Origin: DAOPXV01 sp035352535
GTDB taxonomy: Bacteria > Muiribacteriota > UBA9980
Length of the DNA: 41,980 nucleotides
Assembly: GCA_964545075.1 (NCBI GenBank)
Contig: CAZJFS010000020.1
Coordinates: 1-41,980 of the forward strand
Reading direction: 5' to 3'
The notes under the pieces: model-generated
What the model was told of the DNA's origin: nothing
What the model saw: only the letters and a program-made list of their open reading frames with translations
Database searches by the model: none
Translations under genes and position numbers: made by a program
Shown here: positions 18,001 to 24,006 of the stretch, piece after piece
Position numbering within the stretch: the stretch's first letter is position 1
How the letters are laid out: the number at the start of each line of letters is the position of its first letter

Positions 18001-20222
18001 AAATAAGGGGCTTCAGAGTAGAACTCGGAGAGATTGAAATCGCGCTTCAAAAACACGAAGATATTGAAAAGGCGATAGTTCTGGCGAAAGAAGACGAACA
18101 GGAAAACAAATATCTATGCGCTTTTTTCACTGCCGAGAAGGATATACCGGATCAGCAGTTAAAGGAATTCCTCGCCAAATCACTCGCCAATTATATGGTT
18201 CCTTCGCGCTTTATCAGGCTCGGCGAAATGCCCGTCAACGCGAGCGGAAAAATCGACAGAAAAGCCGTCGGCAACCTGGAGGTCAAAGCCGCGGGCACGG
18301 AAGAACTCATACTCGCTTCCAACGAACGGGAAGAAAAAATATCGAAAGCGTGGCGCGAGGTTTTAGGGTTAAAACAGGTCGGCATAAATGAAAATTTCTT
18401 CGACATCGGCGGGCACTCCCTCAAAGCGGTCACATTAACCGCAAAATTACAGCAGGAATTCGAAGTGAATATAAACGATATATTCAAATATCAGACGATA
18501 GGAGCTCTCGCCGCTCACATAACCGAAAAGCATGGAACGCTTCTTGCGAAACTCGAATCGCTTAAAACAAAGGTCCCGGCTACCGCTTCCAAAATGAACG
18601 CTTATCTCGTTTCGAAAGAATTCAAGGAATTCGAGGCTCAATACGCCGAAAAAAACAAAAAATACAATGACATCGACGTCGAAGCCAGAACCGCTTATAA
18701 ATCTATCCTTTTAACCGGTTCTACCGGTTATCTCGGAATATATCTCCTTCACGATCTTCTGAAAGCGTTTAAATGCAATATTTACGTCCCCGTGCGCGGC
18801 AAAACGCCTGAAGAATCATTTAAGCGCCTTAATGATAAATACGGCTATTATTTCGGTTCCGAATTGAAGGGCGCCCAGCTGGAACGGGTAAAAATTTTAT
18901 GCGCGGACCTGGAAAAAGAGCGCCTGGGACTTGACGAGAAAACATACGCTGAACTGTGCGAAACGGTCGACTGCATTATAAATCCGGCGGCCAACGTAAA
19001 GCATTACGGCCGTTATGAAGAATTTTACGGCCCTAACGTATTGGCTGTCGAAAATCTTATTAAATTCGCCGCGACCGGAAAAAAGAAAGATATCAACCAA
19101 GTTTCGACGATGTCGGTTCTCGCCGGTAAAATAGCCGGAATGGATAACGCCGCATTCTCGGAAGACTGCTGCGACATCGGCCAGACATCGGATAATTTAT
19201 ATATTAAAACGAAACTTCTCGCTGAAAAAGCGATCATAGACGCCCGCGAAAAATATGGATTAAAAACCAATATATTCAGGGCCGGCAATATTTCATACAA
19301 CTCAAAAACAGGTGCGTTACAGCAAAACGTAGAAGAAAACGCCTTCAGCGTCATGATAAAATCGTTCGTAAATCTCGGAGTCGTCCCGGAAACCGAGGAC
19401 GAGGCCGAATTATCGTTCGTCGACGCGTCGAGCGCCTCGATACTGGCATTATTCGACAGGACCAATCTTCACAATCAAACATATCACATTCAAAGTTCGT
19501 TCGCGGTTAAATTATCGCAGGTCCTGCTATCGCCGGATCTCGGCCTTAACATGGAAAAACTTCCTTTCGACAAATTCATAGACCGCCTTAACGCGGAATA
19601 TGTCAAGGAATGCAGGAAGCCTCATGTAGAAAACATATTGCTTCACAGGGGATGGCTTGAAAACGAAGCAGACTATACCGCGGTGGCCCCGCTTTGCGAA
19701 AGAACATACAGCCTGTTGAAGCGCGTGAATTTCGAATGGCCGAAGGTCGATGAAAATAAAATGGTGGCGCTCATTTCCATGGCGCTTCGCGAGCGTATCG
19801 ATTTCATAAAGGACATGGAACTTTTCAGGGATGTCGCCGCGAACGCGCAGCGCGAGATCGCTTTTATGGCGAAAGAGGTCGTTTTCGACGAAGGCGCCGA
19901 TATAATATGGGAAGGCGATTCGATAAAAAATGTCTATCTCGTGATGTCGGGCAACGGCGAAGTCCAGAAGTCCTCGAAAGCCGGATGGCTCGGCACGATA
20001 ATGCTCGCCGGCAAAGGCGACTTCATTGGGCTGGAAGCCATCCTTAAAACGCCTTCGAACGTCACGGTCGAAGCCATAATGAGCGATATGCGCGTTCTGG
20101 CCGTAGACGGTGAAAAGCTAAGGCAGAAGCTTCTGACGGTACCCGAGCTCTGTTTTAACATTTTAAAGGCCGAACGTTATTACGCCGAAAAACTCGAAGG
20201 CGTAATAACCAACATAGATTAA
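12021..20222 (+). CDS. Nonribosomal peptide synthetase C-A-PCP-PCP-C-A-PCP-R with C-terminal cNMP-binding-like domain
   Basis: A 2733-residue two-module assembly line. C1 spans about 10-430 with active site HHMICDG (139-145). A1 spans about 445-935 with YTSGSTGKPKG (604-614) and NASGKIDRK (Lys926). PCP1 carries Ser982 in GGHSL and PCP2 carries Ser1095 in GGHSI. C2 spans about 1160-1590 with HHIIFDG (1286-1292). A2 spans about 1605-2085 with the same core motifs (1754 onward), and PCP3 carries Ser2133. A thioester reductase domain (about 2225-2590) has LTGSTGYLG (2231-2239) and the Tyr2394/Lys2398 pair, so release should be reductive, giving an aldehyde or alcohol. There is no thioesterase or epimerase domain. 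Residues about 2601-2720 resemble a CRP-type cyclic-nucleotide-binding barrel. Hand alignment gives specificity codes close to DAAQDGCVYK and DAMQDGGVYK, which match nothing I can name. An N-terminal C domain suggests an acylated starter or an upstream donor. Confidence 0.95.
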   Translation: MNNDNRTYYELSHPEKRLFYLQKYYPETPMWNVPLSVVFKEPVNITTLKKAINLFIRNNQNMRIRFTETEAGPKQYIAEFVEKDLSIVEFIGTAAMENMHEWAENESRRPFVDLTGVELFRVFIIRLDNEGGGFYLNGHHMICDGTSLAFATDRIVEYYEELKAGKTDITEQFPSYFNYLEGEARYLKSAEFEKDREYWLSKYKNDVEQLELRPGIDNEDLKTSRSYHRAPAGISAKIYDYCGKNKISVFKFFMCSLYAYFFRLTQKEDIVILTASHGRNEEFKRSTGMFVNSLPMRLNFSSDITFRALCDKFTAEFTEMLTHQKFPSDLLASELRSRNRDPQNLFTLALSQHVKSKNGDKIETKNYGSGESFSLLTFYLSFDHNKKDEIEFFIDYRTSVYQQREINYMADHIYKLMAAAMDAPDKKISGYDFISDIEKRRLLNEFNDTDAYYPKDKTFVDIFDEQAEKMPDKKAVVYLDKFITYGQLRGKSEMLAQKLRSLGISRDDIAGIFVDRSIEMFIGAVGVLKSGGAFMPIDTKYPMDRIEFMLEDSKSKVLITQKHLLDKIKFNGTVIDLDDRSLYENEGGEFKNISRPEDLAYVIYTSGSTGKPKGTLIEHRSLLNFAFWYKNSRRITETDSIAKHASFGFDASIAEVFPPLIAGAEIHVISEDIKLSLGELNDYFEKNNIRGAFLTTQFAEQFSENIDNKSLRYLDTGGEKLRTFTKRGYDFNNCYGPTECTVYTTFFQVDRMHANIPIGRPLANTKVYITDRLGNLMPEGYPGELCVSGVCLSRGYLNRPEVTAEKFVKNPFAPGERLYKTGDLTRWLPDGNIEYIGRIDNQVKLRGFRIELGEIEMEIMKIKGIKNTAVTVVSDGDNKYICAYIVADGEITPDFIKKEISQNLPEFMIPNYIVRLDEMPVNASGKIDRKALPAPHVKSEARSEFVAPCCGTEEKLASLWKETLSLDNISALDNFFKIGGHSLKTVILQAKIERNFNLRLSIKKIFDLPSLRQMAAYIDSATCAKGSTAAIQAEPAAISSPAVNGEKSVMRGAGCANYVNPENDVEERLVKIWEEVLNLKGVGALDNFFAIGGHSIKVVSMQYKIEKEFGTRVEIKKIFGSPTIREMASLIMKAGSVKADDSKREEKSPKKAGASKPLENYPVSSVQKRLFIVENMEDGSSTSYNIPFALKIIGKLDKLKFSESIQKMVDRHEALRTSFNVVDGELVQTIHESVRLKKIYQDAGGGPLDSCIKSFVIPFDLTKAPLMRVKLLRISDCEHLLLADFHHIIFDGMSLDIFMRELFEIYNGRALPELKEQYKDFCVWQKKFIASNSNAAQEKVWFEMLSGELPTLDMPTDFPRPQTPDIKGSHIGFMADSELSARLRSLAQKTNNTLYTVILAALNILLSRYSGQEDIIVGTPLLGRPSIESQQMLGMFVNTMPARNYPKPDKKFIEFLEEVRQNFFNIIDNQDYQLDMLIDKLNVKRTNGRNPLFDVVFVYQTSQGIMETAYNDIMIKPHAIETGTAKFDITLQAFESSDSIRFDLEYRERLFKDDSIKRMSSHLINILEEVTRNPELMLKEIDLIAGEELKTVLYDFNDTAMDYPRDKTFADIFDEQAEKTPDKKAVVYLDKSITYGQLRKKGEMLAEKLRSLGISRDDIAGIFVDRSLEMFIGAVGVLKSGAAFMPIDTKYPLDRIEFMLEDSKSKVLITQKHLLDKIKFGGTVIDLEDESLYQNEAVSFKNISQPQDLAYVIYTSGSTGKPKGTLIEHHSLLNFSFWYKKTHQLTEADSLAKHASFGFDASIMEVFPPLISGSAIHVISEDIKLSLVDLNEYFEKNNIRGGFLTTQFAEQFNENIDNKSLRYLDAGGEKLRTYIKRGYDFYNGYGPTECTVYTTFFRVDKNYPNIPIGKPLANTRIYVLAKNNKLQPIGVPGELCVAGDCLARGYLGRPDLTAEKFPADPFYPGERMYRTGDLVKWLPDGNIEFLGRIDFQVKIRGFRVELGEIEIALQKHEDIEKAIVLAKEDEQENKYLCAFFTAEKDIPDQQLKEFLAKSLANYMVPSRFIRLGEMPVNASGKIDRKAVGNLEVKAAGTEELILASNEREEKISKAWREVLGLKQVGINENFFDIGGHSLKAVTLTAKLQQEFEVNINDIFKYQTIGALAAHITEKHGTLLAKLESLKTKVPATASKMNAYLVSKEFKEFEAQYAEKNKKYNDIDVEARTAYKSILLTGSTGYLGIYLLHDLLKAFKCNIYVPVRGKTPEESFKRLNDKYGYYFGSELKGAQLERVKILCADLEKERLGLDEKTYAELCETVDCIINPAANVKHYGRYEEFYGPNVLAVENLIKFAATGKKKDINQVSTMSVLAGKIAGMDNAAFSEDCCDIGQTSDNLYIKTKLLAEKAIIDAREKYGLKTNIFRAGNISYNSKTGALQQNVEENAFSVMIKSFVNLGVVPETEDEAELSFVDASSASILALFDRTNLHNQTYHIQSSFAVKLSQVLLSPDLGLNMEKLPFDKFIDRLNAEYVKECRKPHVENILLHRGWLENEADYTAVAPLCERTYSLLKRVNFEWPKVDENKMVALISMALRERIDFIKDMELFRDVAANAQREIAFMAKEVVFDEGADIIWEGDSIKNVYLVMSGNGEVQKSSKAGWLGTIMLAGKGDFIGLEAILKTPSNVTVEAIMSDMRVLAVDGEKLRQKLLTVPELCFNILKAERYYAEKLEGVITNID

Positions 20223-20239
20223 CCGGTTTTAAATATGTA

Positions 20240-20276
20240 ATCCCGTCCGTTAAATAAAGAACGGACGGGATTTTTC
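20240..20276 (+). terminator. Intrinsic terminator after the NRPS gene
   Basis: A perfect 12-bp stem (20240-20251 pairing with 20260-20271; ATCCCGTCCGTT and its complement) with an 8-base loop, followed directly by a run of T. It sits 18 bp after the NRPS stop codon and should end that transcript. Confidence 0.92.
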
Positions 20277-20304
20277 ATTCGCAGACCCCTTATCGGAACC
20301 ACGG

Positions 20305-20313
20305 TGCTATAAT
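20305..20313 (+). promoter_or_regulatory. Extended -10 promoter
   Basis: TGCTATAAT, an extended -10 element with perfect TATAAT (20308-20313), lies just after the NRPS terminator. No good -35 box is present at 17 bases upstream, which is usual for extended -10 promoters. It would drive the gene at 20365. Confidence 0.5.
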
Positions 20314-20364
20314 TATATATGCAGACGGCCCGATAGCCCGCCATAATTTCAAAGGAGCAGACCC

Positions 20365-20862
20365 TTGATTAAATTATCGCGATCCGCCAAAATAATATTT
20401 CTGATCATTTTCATGGTTTTTTTTATTCCATACGCGCCGCTTATCTCAGATTTATTCTGGGTGCCCATAGACGCCTTCCTCGACGGAACGGACGATCCTT
20501 TCCATCGGGCGATAAAGGACGCCGACCGCATAGTTATCCGGGAAGGCGGGTATGACTGCTGCGGTCCCGTCAATAAACAGAAGGTTCTGGCGGTGATAAC
20601 CGATCCGATAGAGATCAAGGATATATCCAAAAACATTAAATTTTCGGTATGGCAGTCAAATTCCAAATGCCTCTGCTGCGGATATCCTGGTATCGACTGG
20701 TACAGGGGCGGAAAACTGCTCGCGCTCACCGCGATCCAGCACGGCACGGCCATAAGATGGAAAGGCTTCGATCACGACAAGGAATTCACGTTCGTTTCCG
20801 CCGGATGGCTCGGCAGCTGGTTGTCTGGAATTCCGCAGATCAAACCATTCCGAAATCGCTGA
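20365..20862 (+). CDS. Membrane-anchored protein with CC and CxCC motifs, unknown function
   Basis: A 165-residue protein starting at TTG, chosen because AAAGGAG (20351-20357) lies 7 bases upstream. One hydrophobic helix (about residues 9-28) acts as an uncleaved or cleaved export signal. The outer part has two cysteine groups, GGYDCCGP (about 62-69) and KCLCCGYPGIDWYRGGKLLA (about 101-120), then HGTAIRWKGF and a WLGSWLSG segment. The pattern CxCCGxPxIxxYxGxxLL recalls a family of bacterial conserved hypotheticals, but I do not know a function. The cysteine pairs could bind metal or form disulfides. It is bracketed by the NRPS terminator and a metallo-hydrolase gene. Confidence 0.75.
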   Translation: MIKLSRSAKIIFLIIFMVFFIPYAPLISDLFWVPIDAFLDGTDDPFHRAIKDADRIVIREGGYDCCGPVNKQKVLAVITDPIEIKDISKNIKFSVWQSNSKCLCCGYPGIDWYRGGKLLALTAIQHGTAIRWKGFDHDKEFTFVSAGWLGSWLSGIPQIKPFRNR

Positions 20863-21001
20863 TGCTGATTATCTTATTCGCTTTTTCAACGCCCTGGGTT
20901 CGACAGGCGCCGGAATAACGTCTTTGTCAATAACCGCAGCGTCAATTAAAGATAATTCTTGATAATTTTATCATAACGCGAAACGTTCAGGAGGCGTTCT
21001 C

Positions 21002-21703
21002 ATGAAAACAAAAATAATATATATCCACCACAATTGCTTCATCCTCGAATACGGCGAAACCGCGTTTTTATTCGATATGCCCGCCTCGAGCTTCCTGAAA
21101 CTCGGCGAAACCGAAACAATAAAGACGAATATACGCGGCAAAAAACTTTTCGTTTTCGCCTCGCACGCCCATCCCGACCATTACAGTTCTGATATATTCA
21201 AATTATCTAATGTTTGTCCGGACGCGCGTTATATAATTTCCGACGACATAGCGGCTCCGTCAAAAAATAATTTGCTGATCGCTAAAGCCGAAAAAACTTA
21301 TGAACTCGGCGAACTCACGATAAAAACCTTTAAAAGCAACGACGCGGGTCTTGCATATCTCATAAAAACGCCTGAAATAATTGTATATTTCGGCGGCGAC
21401 CTCGCGAAATGGAGCTGGGACGATTTCGACGAAGAGACCAGAAATTATATGGAAAAGGTTTTCGCCGGCGCTATTTCAATTTTAAAAAAAGAGAGCATAG
21501 ACGTCGCCTTCTCGAACGCCGACGCCCGCCTTCCAAATTATTCGGGCGCCGCTGAATTTATCGAAGCCGTCAGGCCGAAGCTTTTCGTGCCGATGCATTC
21601 GTTCGGAGACACGGCGGCAATAAAAGAATTTATAAAAACCGCCGGAACGGCCGGAACGAAAATTTTCGCTTATTCCAGGCCGGGCGACGCAATTTCTTTT
21701 TAA
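21002..21703 (+). CDS. UlaG-like metallo-beta-lactamase-fold hydrolase
   Basis: A 233-residue cytoplasmic protein of the zinc-dependent MBL superfamily. The metal motif SHAHPDHYS places His55, His57, Asp59 and His60. Further ligand segments are FGGDLAKWSW and VPMHSFGD. The early strands YIHHNCFILEYGETAFLFD are typical of the UlaG/Lactamase_B_2 branch, which includes lactonases and phosphodiesterases. The substrate is unknown. A strong ribosome binding site (AGGAGG) precedes the ATG. There is no signal peptide. It lies just upstream of the first AraC gene, and the conserved regulatory box begins inside its stop codon. Confidence 0.87.
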   Translation: MKTKIIYIHHNCFILEYGETAFLFDMPASSFLKLGETETIKTNIRGKKLFVFASHAHPDHYSSDIFKLSNVCPDARYIISDDIAAPSKNNLLIAKAEKTYELGELTIKTFKSNDAGLAYLIKTPEIIVYFGGDLAKWSWDDFDEETRNYMEKVFAGAISILKKESIDVAFSNADARLPNYSGAAEFIEAVRPKLFVPMHSFGDTAAIKEFIKTAGTAGTKIFAYSRPGDAISF

Positions 21704-21746
21704 AAAGTCAGATTTTTACACTTGATTTTTTCGGGGTTATCTGATA
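21702..21746 (+). promoter_or_regulatory. Duplicated upstream box, copy A (first AraC gene)
   Basis: This 45-base block matches the block at 23886-23930 at 39 of 45 positions, without gaps. Both lie roughly 75 to 120 bases before an AraC-type regulator gene. The shared core is AAAAAGTC, then GATTTTTACACTTGATTTTT. The two coding regions are also duplicated, so some conservation is by descent, but the flanking non-coding DNA is not equally conserved. Confidence 0.55.
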
Positions 21747-21821
21747 AGTTGAAAATCAAATGCCTGTTTCAAATATAATATCCGGAAGGGACCGCCGCTA
21801 TATTTCCGGCGGGAAAAAATT

Positions 21822-22661
21822 ATGATAAAACGCGACTTCATAGAACCGGGCGACAAGTTAAAAGACTATATCGAATATTTCGTATACAGCGAGTTCAATT
21901 TTCCGGATGAGCCTTTCAATTACGTGCTAAGGCCCGACGGCTACACCGAGCTTCTGATCCAAAACACGGCGTTTAGCGAATACAAGCTCAACGAACGCGG
22001 GTATGTAACGCCCGACCGCTGCTTCATTCTCGGCCAGACAAAGAAGGCCATCATGGCCAATTATGGAAGCGGATACCGCTATCTGGTCAAATTCAAGCCC
22101 TGGGGCGCCCATTATTTCCTGAACGCGCCGATGAACCTTTTCACCGATAAAATAATAAGCCTGGAAACGGCCCTTGGCAGATACGGCCGCGAAATGGGCG
22201 AGCGCGTTCTTAACGCCCCCGACAAAACCGCCGCCGTAAATATTCTCAGGGATATGCTCGAAAAAAGGATAGCGCATAACGTCAGCATGAAAAGAAAAAA
22301 TGACGACGAGAACCTCATCGAAACCGTAAAAAAAATTATCGATTCGAAACGCATAACCCGCGTCATGGAGCTTCTGGATTCGTCATATTACGGAAAACGC
22401 CATTTAAGCAGGAAATTCAACGCGATAATAGGCTTGAACCCGAAAACGTTCATCAAGATCATCAGGCTCAACCTGTGCCTCGAAAATATACATTCGAAAA
22501 AAAAAGTAAGCCCGGAACTGCTTTTAAGCGAATACGGCTACTACGACAGGTCCCATATGGTGCGCGAATTCAAGGAAATATTGAAACTCACGCCGACGTC
22601 ATATCTCAGCGAATATCTGCATGTAATCGACAATATAATAGGCTATGAAGCTTCCAGCTGA
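21822..22661 (+). CDS. AraC-family transcriptional regulator (copy 1)
   Basis: A 279-residue regulator. The N-terminal part (about 1-150) resembles the DUF6597-type sensor domain seen in many AraC proteins, with LKDYIEYFVYSEF, RPDGYTELLIQN and VKFKPWGAHYFLNAP. The C-terminal part (about 175-270) has two helix-turn-helix units, ending with YGYYDRSHMVREFKEILKLT, the conserved AraC signature. It is about 70 percent identical by eye to the regulator at 24007-24849, from which it is separated by a small helical protein and msrA. The start ATG is shared with the paralogue (MIKRDF). Ligand and targets are unknown; the box upstream suggests autoregulation or cross-regulation. Confidence 0.92.
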   Translation: MIKRDFIEPGDKLKDYIEYFVYSEFNFPDEPFNYVLRPDGYTELLIQNTAFSEYKLNERGYVTPDRCFILGQTKKAIMANYGSGYRYLVKFKPWGAHYFLNAPMNLFTDKIISLETALGRYGREMGERVLNAPDKTAAVNILRDMLEKRIAHNVSMKRKNDDENLIETVKKIIDSKRITRVMELLDSSYYGKRHLSRKFNAIIGLNPKTFIKIIRLNLCLENIHSKKKVSPELLLSEYGYYDRSHMVREFKEILKLTPTSYLSEYLHVIDNIIGYEASS

Positions 22662-22669
22662 AAAAATTC

Positions 22670-22687
22670 AAAAGTCCTTTTTTTACA
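22670..22687 (+). promoter_or_regulatory. Third, partial copy of the AraC-upstream box
   Basis: AAAAGTCC followed by TTTTTTTACA aligns without gaps to the first half of the boxes at 21702 and 23886, with two mismatches to the second of these. It lies about 25 bases before a perfect TATAAT (22712-22717) that has no good -35 box, so it would be placed at about -46, where an AraC-type activator could help polymerase bind. Confidence 0.4.
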
Positions 22688-22740
22688 TATATTTTATCGC
22701 TGCTTTCCGTTTATAATATAAGAAAAAAACGGGAGGAAGT

Positions 22741-23109
22741 ATGCTTATTATGACAAAAAAATATATAGCCGTGGAAAATGCCGGCGCGCCTGACGTTGCC
22801 GGAACCAGCTCTTCAGAAAACATTCCGCCAAAAATAAAATTCCAGCGGGATTATCCCAATTTTTTCTCGCGCCTGACAAGATACGTCCATAACGACGACA
22901 TAGATAACGCGATAAAAACGGCGAACGAATTCAAAACGGCGGCCGATGAAGCTTGCGCGCCGAAAATATCGGAACTCATCGGAAACGTTAAAAGCGCTTT
23001 ATACGAGCGTAACAGAAAAAAAGCAAGCTCCATTTTAGACGAAGTCAACCTCGAATGCTTGAAGCATTTCATGAAAACTTCGACCGCCGAAAATCCTTGT
23101 CAATTATAA
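22741..23109 (+). CDS. Small helical protein resembling a histidine-less HPt domain
   Basis: A 122-residue, apparently all-helical cytoplasmic protein with a disordered N-terminus (about 1-35). The region FFSRLTRYVHNDDIDNAIKT to KKASSILDEV (about 42-102) has the spacing of a phosphotransfer HPt bundle. At the place where HPt domains have AxxHxLKG, the sequence reads IKTANEFKTAAD, with Asn instead of the phosphorylated His. The call is tentative; a generic helical bundle is the alternative. The ribosome binding site GGAGG lies 4 bases from the ATG. Its last six bases overlap the end of the convergent msrA gene. An upstream box shared with the two AraC genes suggests co-regulation. Confidence 0.6.
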   Translation: MLIMTKKYIAVENAGAPDVAGTSSSENIPPKIKFQRDYPNFFSRLTRYVHNDDIDNAIKTANEFKTAADEACAPKISELIGNVKSALYERNRKKASSILDEVNLECLKHFMKTSTAENPCQL

Positions 23110-23793
23110 GTGGCAGGCGTCGCCGCCTTTCTTATCAAGATATTTCTGATGATATTCTTCAGCGGTATAAAATTGCGTCGCCGCATCGACGCGCGTAACG
23201 ATTTCACTCGCGAATTTTCCGCTTTTTTTTAGCCTGGCTATAAATTCAAGCGCCGCCTTCTCCTGATCGCCCGAATGGAAAAATATAGCCGAGCGGTATT
23301 GATCGCCTTGATCGGGACCCTGGCGATTCAACTGGGTCGGATCGTGCATCGCGAAAAATGCCTCTAAAAGTTGGTCATATGTTATAATGAGCGGATCGAA
23401 CTCTAAAAGAACGGCCTCGGCATGTCCCGTGTCTTTATTGCAGACGTCCTCATAGGCCGGATTTTTCAACCTGCCGCCCGTATATCCGACGCTTGTTTTG
23501 ACGACGCCTCTAAGTTTTCCAAATCTGTGTTCGACGCCCCAGAAGCAGCCCGCGGCAAAAGTCGCCTTTTCCATTTTCGCACCTTCCTTTGAAATATATT
23601 TCCCAACTTGTTTAACTTCATTTTTCATTTCCATAAAACGCCCAAAACTGTCAAATCTACCGGAAAAATAGAAATATGATGACAAAACGGCCGTTATGAC
23701 GGCCGCGCAGAATAATAAGGCCCTGGCGCCGCCCCCTGAAATTAAACCGGCTCTATTTTCATAGCTGATTTTCACGAAACCACCGCCTCTCAT
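23104..23793 (-). CDS. msrA: Peptide-methionine (S)-S-oxide reductase MsrA with N-terminal membrane helix
   Basis: This enzyme reduces methionine-S-sulfoxide in proteins. The catalytic GCFWG has Cys83. Other family motifs are VGYTGG, GHAEAVLLEFDP, FFAMHDPTQLNRQGPDQG, QYRSAIFFH and EEYHQKYL. A resolving Cys lies in the C-terminal DACHL. Residues 1-73 are an extension with a membrane helix (about 24-44), implying anchoring with the enzyme in the periplasm. Two starts are supported. The ATG at 23793 lies 8 bases after a promoter -10 box. Met74 (codon 23572-23574) has a strong AAGGAAGG site 7 bases upstream and would give an ordinary 156-residue cytosolic MsrA. The gene is convergent with the small helical protein and overlaps it by 6 bp. 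Confidence 0.93.
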   Translation of the reverse strand: MRGGGFVKISYENRAGLISGGGARALLFCAAVITAVLSSYFYFSGRFDSFGRFMEMKNEVKQVGKYISKEGAKMEKATFAAGCFWGVEHRFGKLRGVVKTSVGYTGGRLKNPAYEDVCNKDTGHAEAVLLEFDPLIITYDQLLEAFFAMHDPTQLNRQGPDQGDQYRSAIFFHSGDQEKAALEFIARLKKSGKFASEIVTRVDAATQFYTAEEYHQKYLDKKGGDACHL

Positions 23794-23801
23794 ATAATTA
23801 C

Positions 23802-23830
23802 ATCATACCACAAAAAACGGACGACTTCAA
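23802..23830 (-). promoter_or_regulatory. msrA promoter, probably leaderless
   Basis: On the minus strand TTGAAG (23825-23830), 17 bases, TATGAT (23802-23807), preceded by TG one base upstream as in extended -10 elements. Only 8 bases separate the -10 box from the ATG at 23793, so the long form of MsrA would be translated from a leaderless or nearly leaderless mRNA. Confidence 0.6.
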
Positions 23831-23885
23831 TCCGGTATTTATCACTTGATATAATTTTTTTCATACCCGGCGATTCGATTTTTCC

Positions 23886-23930
23886 AAAAAGTCCGATTTT
23901 TACACTTGATTTTTCGAGTCTTATCTGATA
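23886..23930 (+). promoter_or_regulatory. Duplicated upstream box, copy B (second AraC gene)
   Basis: Matches the 45-base block at 21702-21746 at 39 of 45 positions. It lies 76 bases before the ATG of the second AraC gene and about 55 bases from the -35 box of the divergent msrA promoter, so a regulator bound here could act on both genes. Confidence 0.55.
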
Positions 23931-24006
23931 CGGTAGATTTATTGATTGATACCTTAAAATATAAAATTATGGAGGTCCCGCCTCAGTATTTTCCTGGGAA
24001 CCGATT

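Noticed and set aside
20850..20970. Possible frameshifted C-terminal extension of the cysteine-pair protein (reading IADADYLIRFFNALGSTGAG)
   Set aside because: The annotated frame already reaches the WLGSWLSG segment that looks like the natural end, and no homologue comparison is possible here.
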